A DNA stretch of 64,000 bases from Saccharothrix deserti (lineage in GTDB: Bacteria; Actinomycetota; Actinomycetes; Mycobacteriales; Pseudonocardiaceae). Shown piece after piece: positions 17,772 through 25,873 of this stretch. Location of the stretch: positions 351,119-415,118 of the forward strand of contig NZ_ML775961.1 of NCBI RefSeq assembly GCF_009769385.1, written 5' to 3'. The notes beneath the pieces are model-generated. The model was not told the origin of the DNA. It saw only the letters and a program-made list of their open reading frames with translations, and searched no databases. A program made the translations under genes and the position numbers. Position 1 is the first letter of the stretch; each line of letters begins with the position of its first letter.

Positions 17772-18385
17772 GCGTGGCTCCTCTCGGCGTCGGCGATGAA
17801 CCGCAGCACGTGCTCGCGGTCCAGGTCACGCCGCCAGGCCAGCGCCACCGGGGCGGGCGGCAGGTCGTGCACCGGGATGACGCGGACGCTCGGCGGCGCG
17901 ACGTCGGCGAGCGAGTCGACCGACAGGTGCACCGCCTCGCCCGACGCCACCAGCGCCATCATCGCCGGGATGTTCCCGACCCGGTGGCCGCGCCGGATCG
18001 GCCGCCCGGAGGGCGTGTGCGGCGGCACCACCTGGTCCCACACGTAGGCGGGGAAGCTGCCGGGGCACTCGAACATGGTGTGGTCGGCCAGTTCCTCGAC
18101 CGACAGCGAGTCGCGATCGGCCAGCCGGTGGGTCGTCCCGACCACCGCGACGCGGGACTCCGCGGTCAGCGCGGCGGAGCTGAGCAGGTCCGGCTCGTGG
18201 ATGCCGAACTTGACGATCATGGTGTCGAGCAGGCCCTCCCGCAGCGCCCGGAACGGCTCGTTGATGTCGTACTCGACCAGCTCGAAGTCGTCGACCTCGT
18301 GCCCGGCGGTCTTGATGATCCGGTGCGCGACGGGCCGTGAGCCGTGGTAGCCGAACCGGATCCGTCCGGTGTCATGCCTGGTCAT
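17768..18385 (-). CDS. LysR-type effector-binding domain protein lacking the HTH
   Basis: 205 residues that align as a LysR substrate-binding (periplasmic-binding-like) domain. RIRFGYHGSRPVAHRI is subdomain strand 1, LREGLLDTMIVKFGIHEPDL the first hinge region, LSVEELADHTMFECPGSF the typical 'dL...p' segment, and LVASGEAVHLSVDSLAD the second hinge. The 60-80 residue N-terminal winged helix of a LysR regulator is missing and I find no HTH upstream in frame. It may be a ligand-binding accessory, an enzyme derived from this fold, or a regulator that acts by dimerising with another LysR protein. It overlaps both neighbouring genes. Confidence 0.75.
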   Translation of the reverse strand: MTRHDTGRIRFGYHGSRPVAHRIIKTAGHEVDDFELVEYDINEPFRALREGLLDTMIVKFGIHEPDLLSSAALTAESRVAVVGTTHRLADRDSLSVEELADHTMFECPGSFPAYVWDQVVPPHTPSGRPIRRGHRVGNIPAMMALVASGEAVHLSVDSLADVAPPSVRVIPVHDLPPAPVALAWRRDLDREHVLRFIADAERSHA

Positions 18386-19109
18386 GGTCGATCCCCTCGG
18401 TCAGGTAGGCGAAGCAGCGGAGCTGATCGGGGTTGGCGCGCTCGGCGCCGATGCGCAGCGCGGCGAACGGGGTGGCGATGCCGGCCGGCCGGGGCACCGG
18501 GCGCAGCACCAGCCGGTCGCCCGGCGCGAGCAGACCGTCCATCACGGACTCGACCAGCAGGTGGTTGAGGCTGACCAGGCTCTCCGCGACGGTGACGCCC
18601 GCGGTGGCCAGGTAGAGGTCGCGCCGCACCGGGGCACGGGTCGGCCGGCCGGGGACCTCCACCACCGGCGCGGGGTGGGTCGGCACCGCCTGCGTGCCGT
18701 CGAAGAGCTTGAGCAGCCGGCGCAGCGGCGCGGACGCGGCGGCGGGCGCGGGAGAGGTCCACGCGGCCGAACCGTCCTCGGCGACGTGGTCGAAGGAGAA
18801 CCGCTCGCGCAGGTTCTCCGGGTTCCCGGCCAGGAACACCGTCCGGGTGAACGAACGGCGCCACGTGGCCGCCTGCTCCGGCGTCAGACCCAGGGCGAAC
18901 TCGCACGTACCGCGCACCCAGGACACCGGGTCGAACCGTCGCATGACGACCGCGGCCAGCACCTCGCCGGGCTCGTCGGCGTCGACGAGGTGCTGGGCGG
19001 CCAGCAGGCCCCGCGTGGTGCTGGGGTCGATCCGGGCGGCCAGGTCGGGCCGGGAGAGGAGGATGCGCCGGGTGGCCTCGGCGCGCAGCAACTCCTGCGA
19101 CAGGCTCAT
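18372..19109 (-). CDS. Unrecognised operon protein
   Basis: 245 residues with no motif I recognise. The N-terminal half (about 1-130) is largely helical (MSLSQELLRAEATRRILLS; GLTPEQAATWRRSFTRTVFL). The C-terminal half has alternating beta-like segments (RRDLYLATAGVTVAESLVSL; GDRLVLRPVPRP). No signal peptide or membrane segment is seen. The start codon overlaps the stop of the ArgRS-like gene (ATGA) and its own end overlaps the LysR-like gene by 14 bp, so it is made together with them. Close coupling to the ArgRS-like protein suggests a partner subunit, but this is inference. Confidence 0.7.
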   Translation of the reverse strand: MSLSQELLRAEATRRILLSRPDLAARIDPSTTRGLLAAQHLVDADEPGEVLAAVVMRRFDPVSWVRGTCEFALGLTPEQAATWRRSFTRTVFLAGNPENLRERFSFDHVAEDGSAAWTSPAPAAASAPLRRLLKLFDGTQAVPTHPAPVVEVPGRPTRAPVRRDLYLATAGVTVAESLVSLNHLLVESVMDGLLAPGDRLVLRPVPRPAGIATPFAALRIGAERANPDQLRCFAYLTEGIDHDQA

Positions 19110-20260
19110 GTGAACACCGCCGAGATCAGCTCGGGGCCCGGTTTGGGCTGGTGCCGGGCGAGCAGTGCCGAGGTCAGCCGGTACGGGTCGACGTAGACGT
19201 GGTCGCGTCGGTGCTTCGACACCGACGCGTCGGGCCGTTCCGGTGTGGTGGCGAGCAGCTTGCGGGCCTTGGCCAGGCAGCTGACCACGAGGTCGTCCCG
19301 GAAGGACTGGCTCTGCCCCTGGCCGAGCACGGCGATGAAGTACAGCCGCAGTCCGAGCCGCAGCGCGGCCGGGTCGTCGGTGTCCCCGCCGGTCAGCCGG
19401 TCCAGCAGGTCGCCGACCGTGTTGCCCTGCCAGCCGCCGTGCCGCGCCGACAGGACCTGTCCCGCCACCGGTACGCGGCCGAGCGACACCCGGCGCACGG
19501 CCGGGCCGAGCGCGGAGAGCACCCGTTGCAGCAGCAGGTAGTCCGGTTCCAGTTCGCGGTCGTAGATCAGCACCACCTCGTCGTGCTCGGCGGCCAGCGG
19601 GATGAGCTCGCGCAACGCGCAGGCCAGGTAGTTGGGCCGCCCGCCGGGCAGCACGATCTGCCGCAGCGGCAGGCCGAACCGGGTCGCGTCGAGGTAGACC
19701 GGGCCGCCGTGCTCGCGCAGGTCCAGGCACATGCCCAGGCCGTCCAGGCGGTCGATCATCTCGGCCAGGCCCAGGCCGGGCGGCTGGTGCTCGCGCAGCC
19801 CCGGGTCGTGCAGGCCCAGCCGGTCGTACAGCGAGGTCCACAGCTCCAGCACCCGGGACGTGGCGGGGTGCGTCCAGCCGTGCTGCTCGACCGCGTCGGC
19901 GTAGGGCTGGAACGCGGAGGGCGGCGGCCGGTGTTCGTCGGCGCGGTAGCGGATGTAGCACTCGCCGATCTGCTCCTCGGTCCAGCCGGAGTAGTCGACG
20001 TCCCCGAGGGTGCGGTCCAGGTGCTCCCAGAACCCCAGGGTCTGCTCGGTGACGTTGTAGGTGGTGTGGCTGTACCGGTAGGTGACGTCGGCCAGCTGCG
20101 CGGTGGCCCGGTACATCACGTCCGTCCACAGCAGACCCTTGAGGTGGCTGAGGGTCAACGGCTTGGTGGGTGTGATCGTGATCGGCGCGAGGAGCACGCG
20201 GGGCCGGTCGCGCGTCGGCGCGGTCTGCGCCTGTAACCGGTCCAAGTGGACAGTGCTCAT
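19106..20260 (-). CDS. ArgRS-like class I aminoacyl-tRNA-synthetase-fold protein, degenerate
   Basis: 384 residues. TPTKPLTLSHLKGLLWTDV near residues 31-49 lines up with the arginyl-tRNA synthetase signature KPLHVGHLRSTIIGD; the HIGH motif is reduced to TLSH. Later, RRVSLGRVPVAGQVLSARHG followed by NTVGDLLDRL lines up with HLSFGMV...KMSTRKGNVVTLDDLL, so the KMSKS loop is degenerate (VLSARHG). The anticodon-binding DALR domain is missing (normal ArgRS is 550-580 aa). This is my own motif reading. It may form or use acyl-adenylates, or be a non-catalytic remnant. It sits two bases after a flavoprotein gene and overlaps the unknown gene downstream. Confidence 0.6.
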   Translation of the reverse strand: MSTVHLDRLQAQTAPTRDRPRVLLAPITITPTKPLTLSHLKGLLWTDVMYRATAQLADVTYRYSHTTYNVTEQTLGFWEHLDRTLGDVDYSGWTEEQIGECYIRYRADEHRPPPSAFQPYADAVEQHGWTHPATSRVLELWTSLYDRLGLHDPGLREHQPPGLGLAEMIDRLDGLGMCLDLREHGGPVYLDATRFGLPLRQIVLPGGRPNYLACALRELIPLAAEHDEVVLIYDRELEPDYLLLQRVLSALGPAVRRVSLGRVPVAGQVLSARHGGWQGNTVGDLLDRLTGGDTDDPAALRLGLRLYFIAVLGQGQSQSFRDDLVVSCLAKARKLLATTPERPDASVSKHRRDHVYVDPYRLTSALLARHQPKPGPELISAVFT

Positions 20261-20262
20261 GG

Positions 20263-21696
20263 TCAGCTCCGTTCCCCTGCGGCGGCGCGGACCAGGGCCG
20301 CCCGCGTCGGCGCAGGGGTGGGCGCCGCGGGCACGTGGACGGCGTCGCGCACGCGGGCGCGGAACCCTTCGTCGTCGAACACGGCGGCGGGCGTCGCCAG
20401 GCCCATCAGCACCCTGGTCAGGCCGCGCCACACCACCGGGTCCGTCGCGGCGGCCATGCCGATCGTCCGCAGCGCCGGTCTGCCGCCGTGCCCGACGGGC
20501 GCCGGTGCGGGCGGTGCGCCCGTGACCGCGGCGCGCCAGCGGGCGATGCGCTCCCGGTCGTCCTCGGTCGCCTGGAGGTACCACGGCAGCAGCAGGTCGC
20601 GGGCCGTCGCGGCGGCCGCCCGGCTCTGCGCGGGTCCGGGGTCCGGGTGCGCGTCGAGCAGGTCGACCAGCTCGAACGCGTGCGCCAGCGCCAGGGACAC
20701 GCCCCGCCCGAACAGCGGGTTGGTGACGCCCGCCGCGTCACCGACGCCGAACAGCCCGGCGAGCGGCTGCTCCGGCGAGACCACGTGGCCGCGCAGCACG
20801 TTGGGCCGGGTGCTGATGGCGTGCACCGGGGAGATCGGGTCGGCGACGCCGTCGGCGAGCCAAGGTCCGAGGCCGGGGGTCGACGCGGCGACGGAGGTGA
20901 ACGCGGCCGGGTCGCGCAGTTCCCGCATCGCGTCGTCGTCGGGCAGCACGGCCAGGGCGATGGAGAACGTGCCGCCGTCGCCGGGGTGCAGCACGCCCGC
21001 GTAGTGGTCGCCGACCACGCCCGCCGCGTTGCCCCGGTTGAGCGGGCCGGGGGCGTCGGTGCCGCGCAGCCGGTAGAAGCGGGAGTAGCCGCGGATGTCG
21101 GTCGGGCTGGTCAGGTCGGCGGCCACGGGGTGCCCGGCGATCCGCAGCCACGACCTGCTCGCCGCTCGCCACCCGGTCGCGTCGACCACGACGTCGGCCG
21201 CGATCCGGTCGCCGTCGTCGGTGGTCACGCCGGTGGCCCGCCGCCCGGCCCGGTCCACCAGCAGGGCCTCGACCTTCAGCCCGTACCGGACCTGCACCCG
21301 CGGCTGGTCGAGCACCGCGCGGTGCAGCACCAGTTCCAGCGTCGTGCGGCGGCAGGCCAGGGCGACCAGTTCGGCGTCGTCCGCTTCGGGTTCGTCGGCG
21401 ACACCGGGCGGTCGGGCGGTGAGCAGGTCGAGCAGCTGGGCGCCCGCGGCCCGTGCGGCGGCGAGCACGTGCGGCGCCCTGGTGCGCAGGACCCGCACGC
21501 CCACCGAGGTCAGCGTGTGCGAGTGGGACGCCTGCGGCACCGACGGGCGCGCCCACCGCCCGACCGCGTCCGCCACCGGCCCGTCCGGTGGTGGACCGTC
21601 CCGTTCGACCACGATGACGCGGTGCCCGCGCAGGCTCGCGGCGAGTGCGGTCGCGAGGCCCGCGATGCTGGCCCCCGCGACGACGACTGTGGACAT
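20263..21696 (-). CDS. FAD-dependent oxidoreductase (halogenase/epoxidase-like)
   Basis: About 477 residues. The FAD loop STVVVAGASIAGLATALAAS, the internal RTTLELVLHRAV arginine helix, VVVDATGWRAASRSW (DG-like) and LFGVGDAAGVTNPLFGRGVS (GD motif) identify a flavoprotein of the hydroxylase/squalene-epoxidase/halogenase superfamily. The PQASHSHTLTSVG segment is typical of a subgroup with large hydrophobic substrates. The WxWxIP motif of tryptophan halogenases is absent, so oxygenation is more likely than halogenation. A GGGGGG precedes ATG 21696. It is the third gene of the operon. Confidence 0.82.
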   Translation of the reverse strand: MSTVVVAGASIAGLATALAASLRGHRVIVVERDGPPPDGPVADAVGRWARPSVPQASHSHTLTSVGVRVLRTRAPHVLAAARAAGAQLLDLLTARPPGVADEPEADDAELVALACRRTTLELVLHRAVLDQPRVQVRYGLKVEALLVDRAGRRATGVTTDDGDRIAADVVVDATGWRAASRSWLRIAGHPVAADLTSPTDIRGYSRFYRLRGTDAPGPLNRGNAAGVVGDHYAGVLHPGDGGTFSIALAVLPDDDAMRELRDPAAFTSVAASTPGLGPWLADGVADPISPVHAISTRPNVLRGHVVSPEQPLAGLFGVGDAAGVTNPLFGRGVSLALAHAFELVDLLDAHPDPGPAQSRAAAATARDLLLPWYLQATEDDRERIARWRAAVTGAPPAPAPVGHGGRPALRTIGMAAATDPVVWRGLTRVLMGLATPAAVFDDEGFRARVRDAVHVPAAPTPAPTRAALVRAAAGERS

Positions 21697-21732
21697 CGAT
21701 CCCCCCAAGGACGACGTGGTGGACGGACGCGG

Positions 21733-22599
21733 TCAGTTCGCGCGGCGCCTGCCGTGGACGAAGAACACCCGTCGGACGTCGGTCACCGAGCGCGGCGGCA
21801 CGGGGTCGGGCCACCGGCCGTAGTCGGCCTCGGGCTCACCGGGCTGCACCGCCCGCGCGGTGATGCCGTACTGGTCGAACAGCGCCTCCGGCTCGTCGGT
21901 GCCGAACAGCCACGGGCAGCCCCAGCCCGCGAACACGTCGAGCAGGCCGGCCATGTTCGGCAGGGTCAGCGCGGCGGCGTTGACGACGTCGGCGGCCACC
22001 AGGCTGCCCGGCGCGGTCAGCGCGCGGACCCGGTCGAGCACCCGGTGCACGTCGGGCTCGGGCACGTAGTAGAGCAACCCCTCCAGCAGCCACACCGACG
22101 GCAGGTCCGGCCGGTACCCGGCGGCGACGAGGTCCGCGCCCCAGTCCTCGGTGACCATGTCGGTGGCGACCAGACGCCGGTCCACGACCGGTCGTGCGTC
22201 GCCGAGCCGTTCCTCCTTGAACGCGAGCACGGCCGGCCGGTCGACCTCGAACAGGCGCACGTGCTCGGGCCAGGTCAGCCGGTAGGCGCGGGTGTCCATC
22301 CCGGTGGGCGCCACCACGACCTGGGTCATCGTCGGGTCGGACGCCGCCTCGGTGAGGAAGTCGTCGAAGAACCGGGTGCGGATCGCGTTGTAGTCCGGCG
22401 TGCTGGGCAGCGTCCGGACCGACCCGTCGGACGGGAACGTCACCCGCCGCACCTCGGCCAGCAACTCGGGCCCGATCTGCCCGGACAACATCGCCGCGTA
22501 CGGGTCGTGGTAGAGCCGGTCGGAGCGGAGGCTCTCCGCGGCCCGCAGCGCCGCGGTCAGCAACGCGGTCCGTTCGACGGCGGCCAGAAGATCGCTCAC
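21733..22599 (-). CDS. SAM-dependent methyltransferase, TIGR00027/PPM1-like
   Basis: About 288 residues. AIRTRFFDDFLTEAA, QVVVAPTGMDTRAYRL (SAM-binding GxDTRAxRL), LFEVDRPAVLAFKEERL and VWLLEGLLYYVPEPDV are the successive signatures of the leucine-carboxyl-methyltransferase-like family abundant in actinomycetes. Family members O-methylate acids or phenols in polyketide and other pathways. The GTG start overlaps the GH3 stop (GTGA), suggesting stoichiometric expression with it. The expected role is capping of a carboxyl or hydroxyl in the pathway. Confidence 0.88.
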   Translation of the reverse strand: MSDLLAAVERTALLTAALRAAESLRSDRLYHDPYAAMLSGQIGPELLAEVRRVTFPSDGSVRTLPSTPDYNAIRTRFFDDFLTEAASDPTMTQVVVAPTGMDTRAYRLTWPEHVRLFEVDRPAVLAFKEERLGDARPVVDRRLVATDMVTEDWGADLVAAGYRPDLPSVWLLEGLLYYVPEPDVHRVLDRVRALTAPGSLVAADVVNAAALTLPNMAGLLDVFAGWGCPWLFGTDEPEALFDQYGITARAVQPGEPEADYGRWPDPVPPRSVTDVRRVFFVHGRRRAN

Positions 22600-24263
22600 T
22601 TGCCTTCCTCTCCTGTCAGTTGCCGCCAGAGCTGTGGGTCCTGGCGGAAGAGCCGGTCCTTCACCTGGGTCGGGCGCACACCGCGGCTGACGGTCTCCTG
22701 CCAGTCCCGGGCGAAGGCGTCGGTGTCGACCGGCAGCACGCGGGGTGCGCCGAGCGCGCCGGTGTCCCGGGCGGACCGGTAACCCTCGGAGCGGCTCGCC
22801 AGCCCGGCGTCCAGCAGGGCCGCGAAGCGGTCCACTTCGGTCGGGTGCCACGGCGATCGGGTGGCCACCGCGAAGTCGTAGCGGCGCGTCCCGCCCGCGG
22901 GATCGGTCACCCGGCACGCGGCGTTGCCGACCTCCAGACCGGTGCCGCCCGATGCCGCGGCCAGCGCGCGGATCACCTGCACGTCGCGCAGCCGCTCGCC
23001 CGCGAAGTCCGAGCGGGTGGCCCGGCCCGCGTACTCGACCCTGGGCACGCCGCCCACGCGGTCGACCACGTGCACCACGTCGCCCACCGCGTACCGGTAC
23101 AGGCCGCCGACGTGGCTGAAGACCACGTGGTAGTCACGGCCCGGTTCGAGCTCGTGCTGGTCGAGCGTGGCCACGTCGGGCCCCAGGTCGAGGTCGGCGT
23201 CCACGAACTCGTAGGCAGAGGCGGTCACCACCAGGCTGCCCGCCGTCCGGTGCCGGTCCAGCGCCACGCCGACCGGGCCCTCGGAGGCGGCGACCGGGGC
23301 GGGCAGCAGCGTCACGCCCGCGCCGAACTGCTCGCGCAGCCGGGGCAGGTACAGCGAGGCCAGGCCGGTGGTCCAGCAGAAGATCACCCGCATGTTCGGC
23401 CACACCAGGCTGGGCCGGACCGTCCCGGCGTACTCGGCCAGGCGGGACAGCTCGGCGGCGCGCGCGGGGTTGGGAGAGCGGTGCCGGACGCCGCCCAGGG
23501 TGCCGTCGTGGACCTCCTCGAGGATCCGGGGCCACCACTGGGTCAGCTGGTACGGCAGGGCGGCGACCATGGCCGGGTTGATGCCGATGACGCAGCGCAC
23601 GTCGTGCTCGACGGCCAGCCGCAGCCGCAGGTAGGTCTTCTCCAGGTGGTCGTCCGCGGCCACCGGCACCGGCAGGGTCGCCCACGGTGCCGCGGTGCCG
23701 GGTTCGGCCGACAGCGGTTCCCCGAACTTCGTGCCGAAGTCGACCTGGCTGGCGCCGACGTGGGCGTGCCCGGACGCCGTGGTCGGCGGTGCGGACAACG
23801 GGTCGTGCTTGAGGTTCAGCACCCGGTCCGGCGCGGTCAGCACATCCGGGAAATGTTCGGCGAGCGGCGCCCACGCGGCGTAGTAGAACGGGAAGAACGT
23901 GGTCTTCATGAATCGCGGGGTGACCGGTATCTTCTTGTGCGCTCCGGTACTCCCGCTGCTGGTGAAGTACACCGCCGGGTCGTCGGCGGTGAGCACGTTC
24001 CGGTCACCGTTCGCCATTCGTTCGATCCACGGCGACAGTGCCGCGTAGTCCGCGACGGGAACGGCTTTGCGGAATTCGTCCATGGTGCGGATGCGGCCGA
24101 AGTCGTGGGCCCGGCCGAATTCCGTTCCGGCGTTGAAGTCGAGCAGGTCGGCTAACACCCGGTGCTGTTGTTCCCGGGCGTCGGGAAATGCGTCGAGGAG
24201 GTTGTCCCGTTCCGCGAAGACGCGGGCCCGGTATTGGCTGAGTCGGTGGTCGGCTTCGCTCAT
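22596..24263 (-). CDS. GH3-family acyl-adenylate-forming amido synthetase
   Basis: 555 residues, the length of plant GH3 proteins. Motif I VYFTSSGSTGAHKKIPVT (phosphate-binding SSGTT-like loop), the ASEGPVG motif II region and YRYAVGDVVHVVDRV (motif III, YRVGDVV) are all present. GH3 enzymes activate a carboxylate with ATP and couple it to an amino acid. In bacteria they also occur in secondary-metabolite loci. It is the first gene of the eight-gene operon. GGAAGG lies about ten bases before ATG 24263. Codon 37 is TTA (24153-24155), which in streptomycete-like bacteria would make expression dependent on the bldA tRNA. Confidence 0.88.
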   Translation of the reverse strand: MSEADHRLSQYRARVFAERDNLLDAFPDAREQQHRVLADLLDFNAGTEFGRAHDFGRIRTMDEFRKAVPVADYAALSPWIERMANGDRNVLTADDPAVYFTSSGSTGAHKKIPVTPRFMKTTFFPFYYAAWAPLAEHFPDVLTAPDRVLNLKHDPLSAPPTTASGHAHVGASQVDFGTKFGEPLSAEPGTAAPWATLPVPVAADDHLEKTYLRLRLAVEHDVRCVIGINPAMVAALPYQLTQWWPRILEEVHDGTLGGVRHRSPNPARAAELSRLAEYAGTVRPSLVWPNMRVIFCWTTGLASLYLPRLREQFGAGVTLLPAPVAASEGPVGVALDRHRTAGSLVVTASAYEFVDADLDLGPDVATLDQHELEPGRDYHVVFSHVGGLYRYAVGDVVHVVDRVGGVPRVEYAGRATRSDFAGERLRDVQVIRALAAASGGTGLEVGNAACRVTDPAGGTRRYDFAVATRSPWHPTEVDRFAALLDAGLASRSEGYRSARDTGALGAPRVLPVDTDAFARDWQETVSRGVRPTQVKDRLFRQDPQLWRQLTGEEGK

Positions 24264-24738
24264 GCGACAAGACCTTCCGGACGATGTCGGCGGTGTGGGC
24301 TCGTCGCGCAGGTCGGCCTGGAATGCGGAATGACGCTTCGTCGACCCTTCGTTGTGGTCGAGCCGGTTCGTCACGGTGCCCGCGCCATTGCGTGACCAAG
24401 CGGTGTCCTGATCGACGTCAGTTACACCAAGCTACGCGGATGGGGGAACGACCGCCACCATGTGGACATGGCGTGTTCGGGCGTGCCGGTCACCGGGTCC
24501 GCTGTTCCCCCGCACAAGCCATAACAAAAGCGCATGGCACTCATTCGGCATTCACTCGAATACTTCGGAATCCCGCACCGATCCACCCAATTCCGGCGAA
24601 TCGCCCTCGTGTCGGTTCGGTGAGGCGGCGACTGCCTTGTTTATCCGGGATGCCGGAGTCGTTCGTCACCGTGACGAAAAGTCCTGGCGTTGATTCGATC
24701 CGATCACCACGGGCCTGTCGGCGGCCGTTCCGGCGTCG
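24264..24738. other. Intergenic region upstream of the GH3 operon
   Basis: About 475 bp without a convincing gene. It must contain the operon promoter, but I could not fix -35/-10 boxes. 24515-24585 is visibly less GC-rich than the surroundings (ATAACAAAAG; CACTCGAATACTTCGGAAT). The third copy of the GTCACCGTGACGAAA repeat is at 24665-24679. Confidence 0.5.
24665..24679 (+). repeat. Direct repeat copy 3 (GTCACCGTGACGAAA)
   Basis: 15 bp identical to 9878-9892 and 11409-11423 and in the same orientation. It lies between the operon start and the convergent-side AlkZ-like gene, on the far side of the biosynthetic-looking region from the recombinase. Confidence 0.75.
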
Positions 24739-25824
24739 TCATCGGGCGAGTGCGTCGGTTCGCAGCCGGATGTCGGTCTCCACGCCCGCGAACCGCGCCA
24801 ACCGTGCCCCCTCGGCCTCCACGTCGGCCCGTTGGGCGGGTGTCAGCGGCCGGAACAGGTCGATGTCCAGGCCGGTCGGGGTGGTCTTCCAGATGCCGTG
24901 CACCACGCCGTCGACCAGCAGCGTCGGCTTGCCGCCGATGACGATCCCCCGCCGGTAGTCCTCGTCGGAGATCACGCGGGTGCGGTCGTCGTGGCCGAGC
25001 AGGATGTTGTCGAACTCGGGCAGGAACCGGGCCGGGGCGGGTGTGTCCGGGTCGGGCAGTGGGCCGTCGTGCACGTCGTAGAGCACGCGTCCGCGTTCGT
25101 CGGCGAACACCCGCAGGTCCATGCGTTCCACGACGGTCCTGAGCCGGGTCATGCCCGACCAGGTCTGCAGGTCCTTGACCGAGGCGGGGCCGAACGCGGC
25201 CAGGTAGCGGCGCACGAAGTCCTCGACGGGCGCGACCGGCGTGGTGTGGGGCAGCCAGTTCGCGGCGGTCGTCCAGGCCGCGGGCCCGGACCGTCCCCAC
25301 AGGGCGCGCGGCGGCACCTGGACGGTCGGGACGAGCATGCCGGCGGCGTAGCCGAGGGCCGTGGCGTCGTGTTCGGGCCAACGCGGTCCGAGCAGGTCGC
25401 TCAACTCGCGGCGGGTGCGGGGCCGTTCCTCCATCAGCGCGGTCGCGGCGGCGGTGAACGCGTCCACGTCGAGGCCGTCCAGGACGAACCCGAACGGCGA
25501 GGAGCCGAACCGGCGGTGCAGGAACGGCCGGAACAGCGGCTCGAACCGGCCGTGGTCGGCGGCGCTGACGAGGTGGATGGTGGCGCGGTGCAGCGAGGCG
25601 CGCACGACCTGCCGCCCTTCCAGCAGCGCCACCAGTTCGGCCGCGCGGAAGTCCCGCACCCGCGACCACAGGCCGTAGTACGGGGAGAACGGTTCCTGTG
25701 CCTGGATCCCGGCCAGGTGCTCGACGACCTCGATCGCCGTGAGGTCGGCGCGGTCGAGCAGCAGTTGGCGGTGCAGCGTGGCCCGGTTCAGCTCTCGCGT
25801 GGTCAGTACGCGCGTGTCGTTCAC
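24739..25824 (-). CDS. AlkZ-like (HTH_42) DNA glycosylase
   Basis: 361 residues of the winged-helix HTH_42 family. HLAGIQAQEPFSPYYGLWSR carries the QxQ motif (QAQ, about residue 40) that in AlkZ-type glycosylases positions the catalytic water. HDATALGYAAGML and LLVDGVVHGIWK are later family blocks. AlkZ/AZL enzymes excise bulky alkylated or crosslinked bases and often provide self-resistance beside genotoxin clusters; others act in general repair. Its position next to the GH3 operon, but on the other side of direct repeat copy 3, leaves a self-resistance role possible but unproven. Confidence 0.85.
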   Translation of the reverse strand: MNDTRVLTTRELNRATLHRQLLLDRADLTAIEVVEHLAGIQAQEPFSPYYGLWSRVRDFRAAELVALLEGRQVVRASLHRATIHLVSAADHGRFEPLFRPFLHRRFGSSPFGFVLDGLDVDAFTAAATALMEERPRTRRELSDLLGPRWPEHDATALGYAAGMLVPTVQVPPRALWGRSGPAAWTTAANWLPHTTPVAPVEDFVRRYLAAFGPASVKDLQTWSGMTRLRTVVERMDLRVFADERGRVLYDVHDGPLPDPDTPAPARFLPEFDNILLGHDDRTRVISDEDYRRGIVIGGKPTLLVDGVVHGIWKTTPTGLDIDLFRPLTPAQRADVEAEGARLARFAGVETDIRLRTDALAR

Positions 25825-25873
25825 CGAGCCACGGTATCCACCATCGCGGACAGATACGGTCCGCGATCGACGG

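Noticed and set aside
20263..21696. Flavin-dependent tryptophan halogenase
   Set aside because: The WxWxIP motif is not present. Only general flavoprotein motifs are seen.
16196..24263. PKS, NRPS, RiPP or terpene cluster
   Set aside because: No ketosynthase, adenylation-PCP, precursor peptide with YcaO/LanB-type enzyme or terpene cyclase motif is present.
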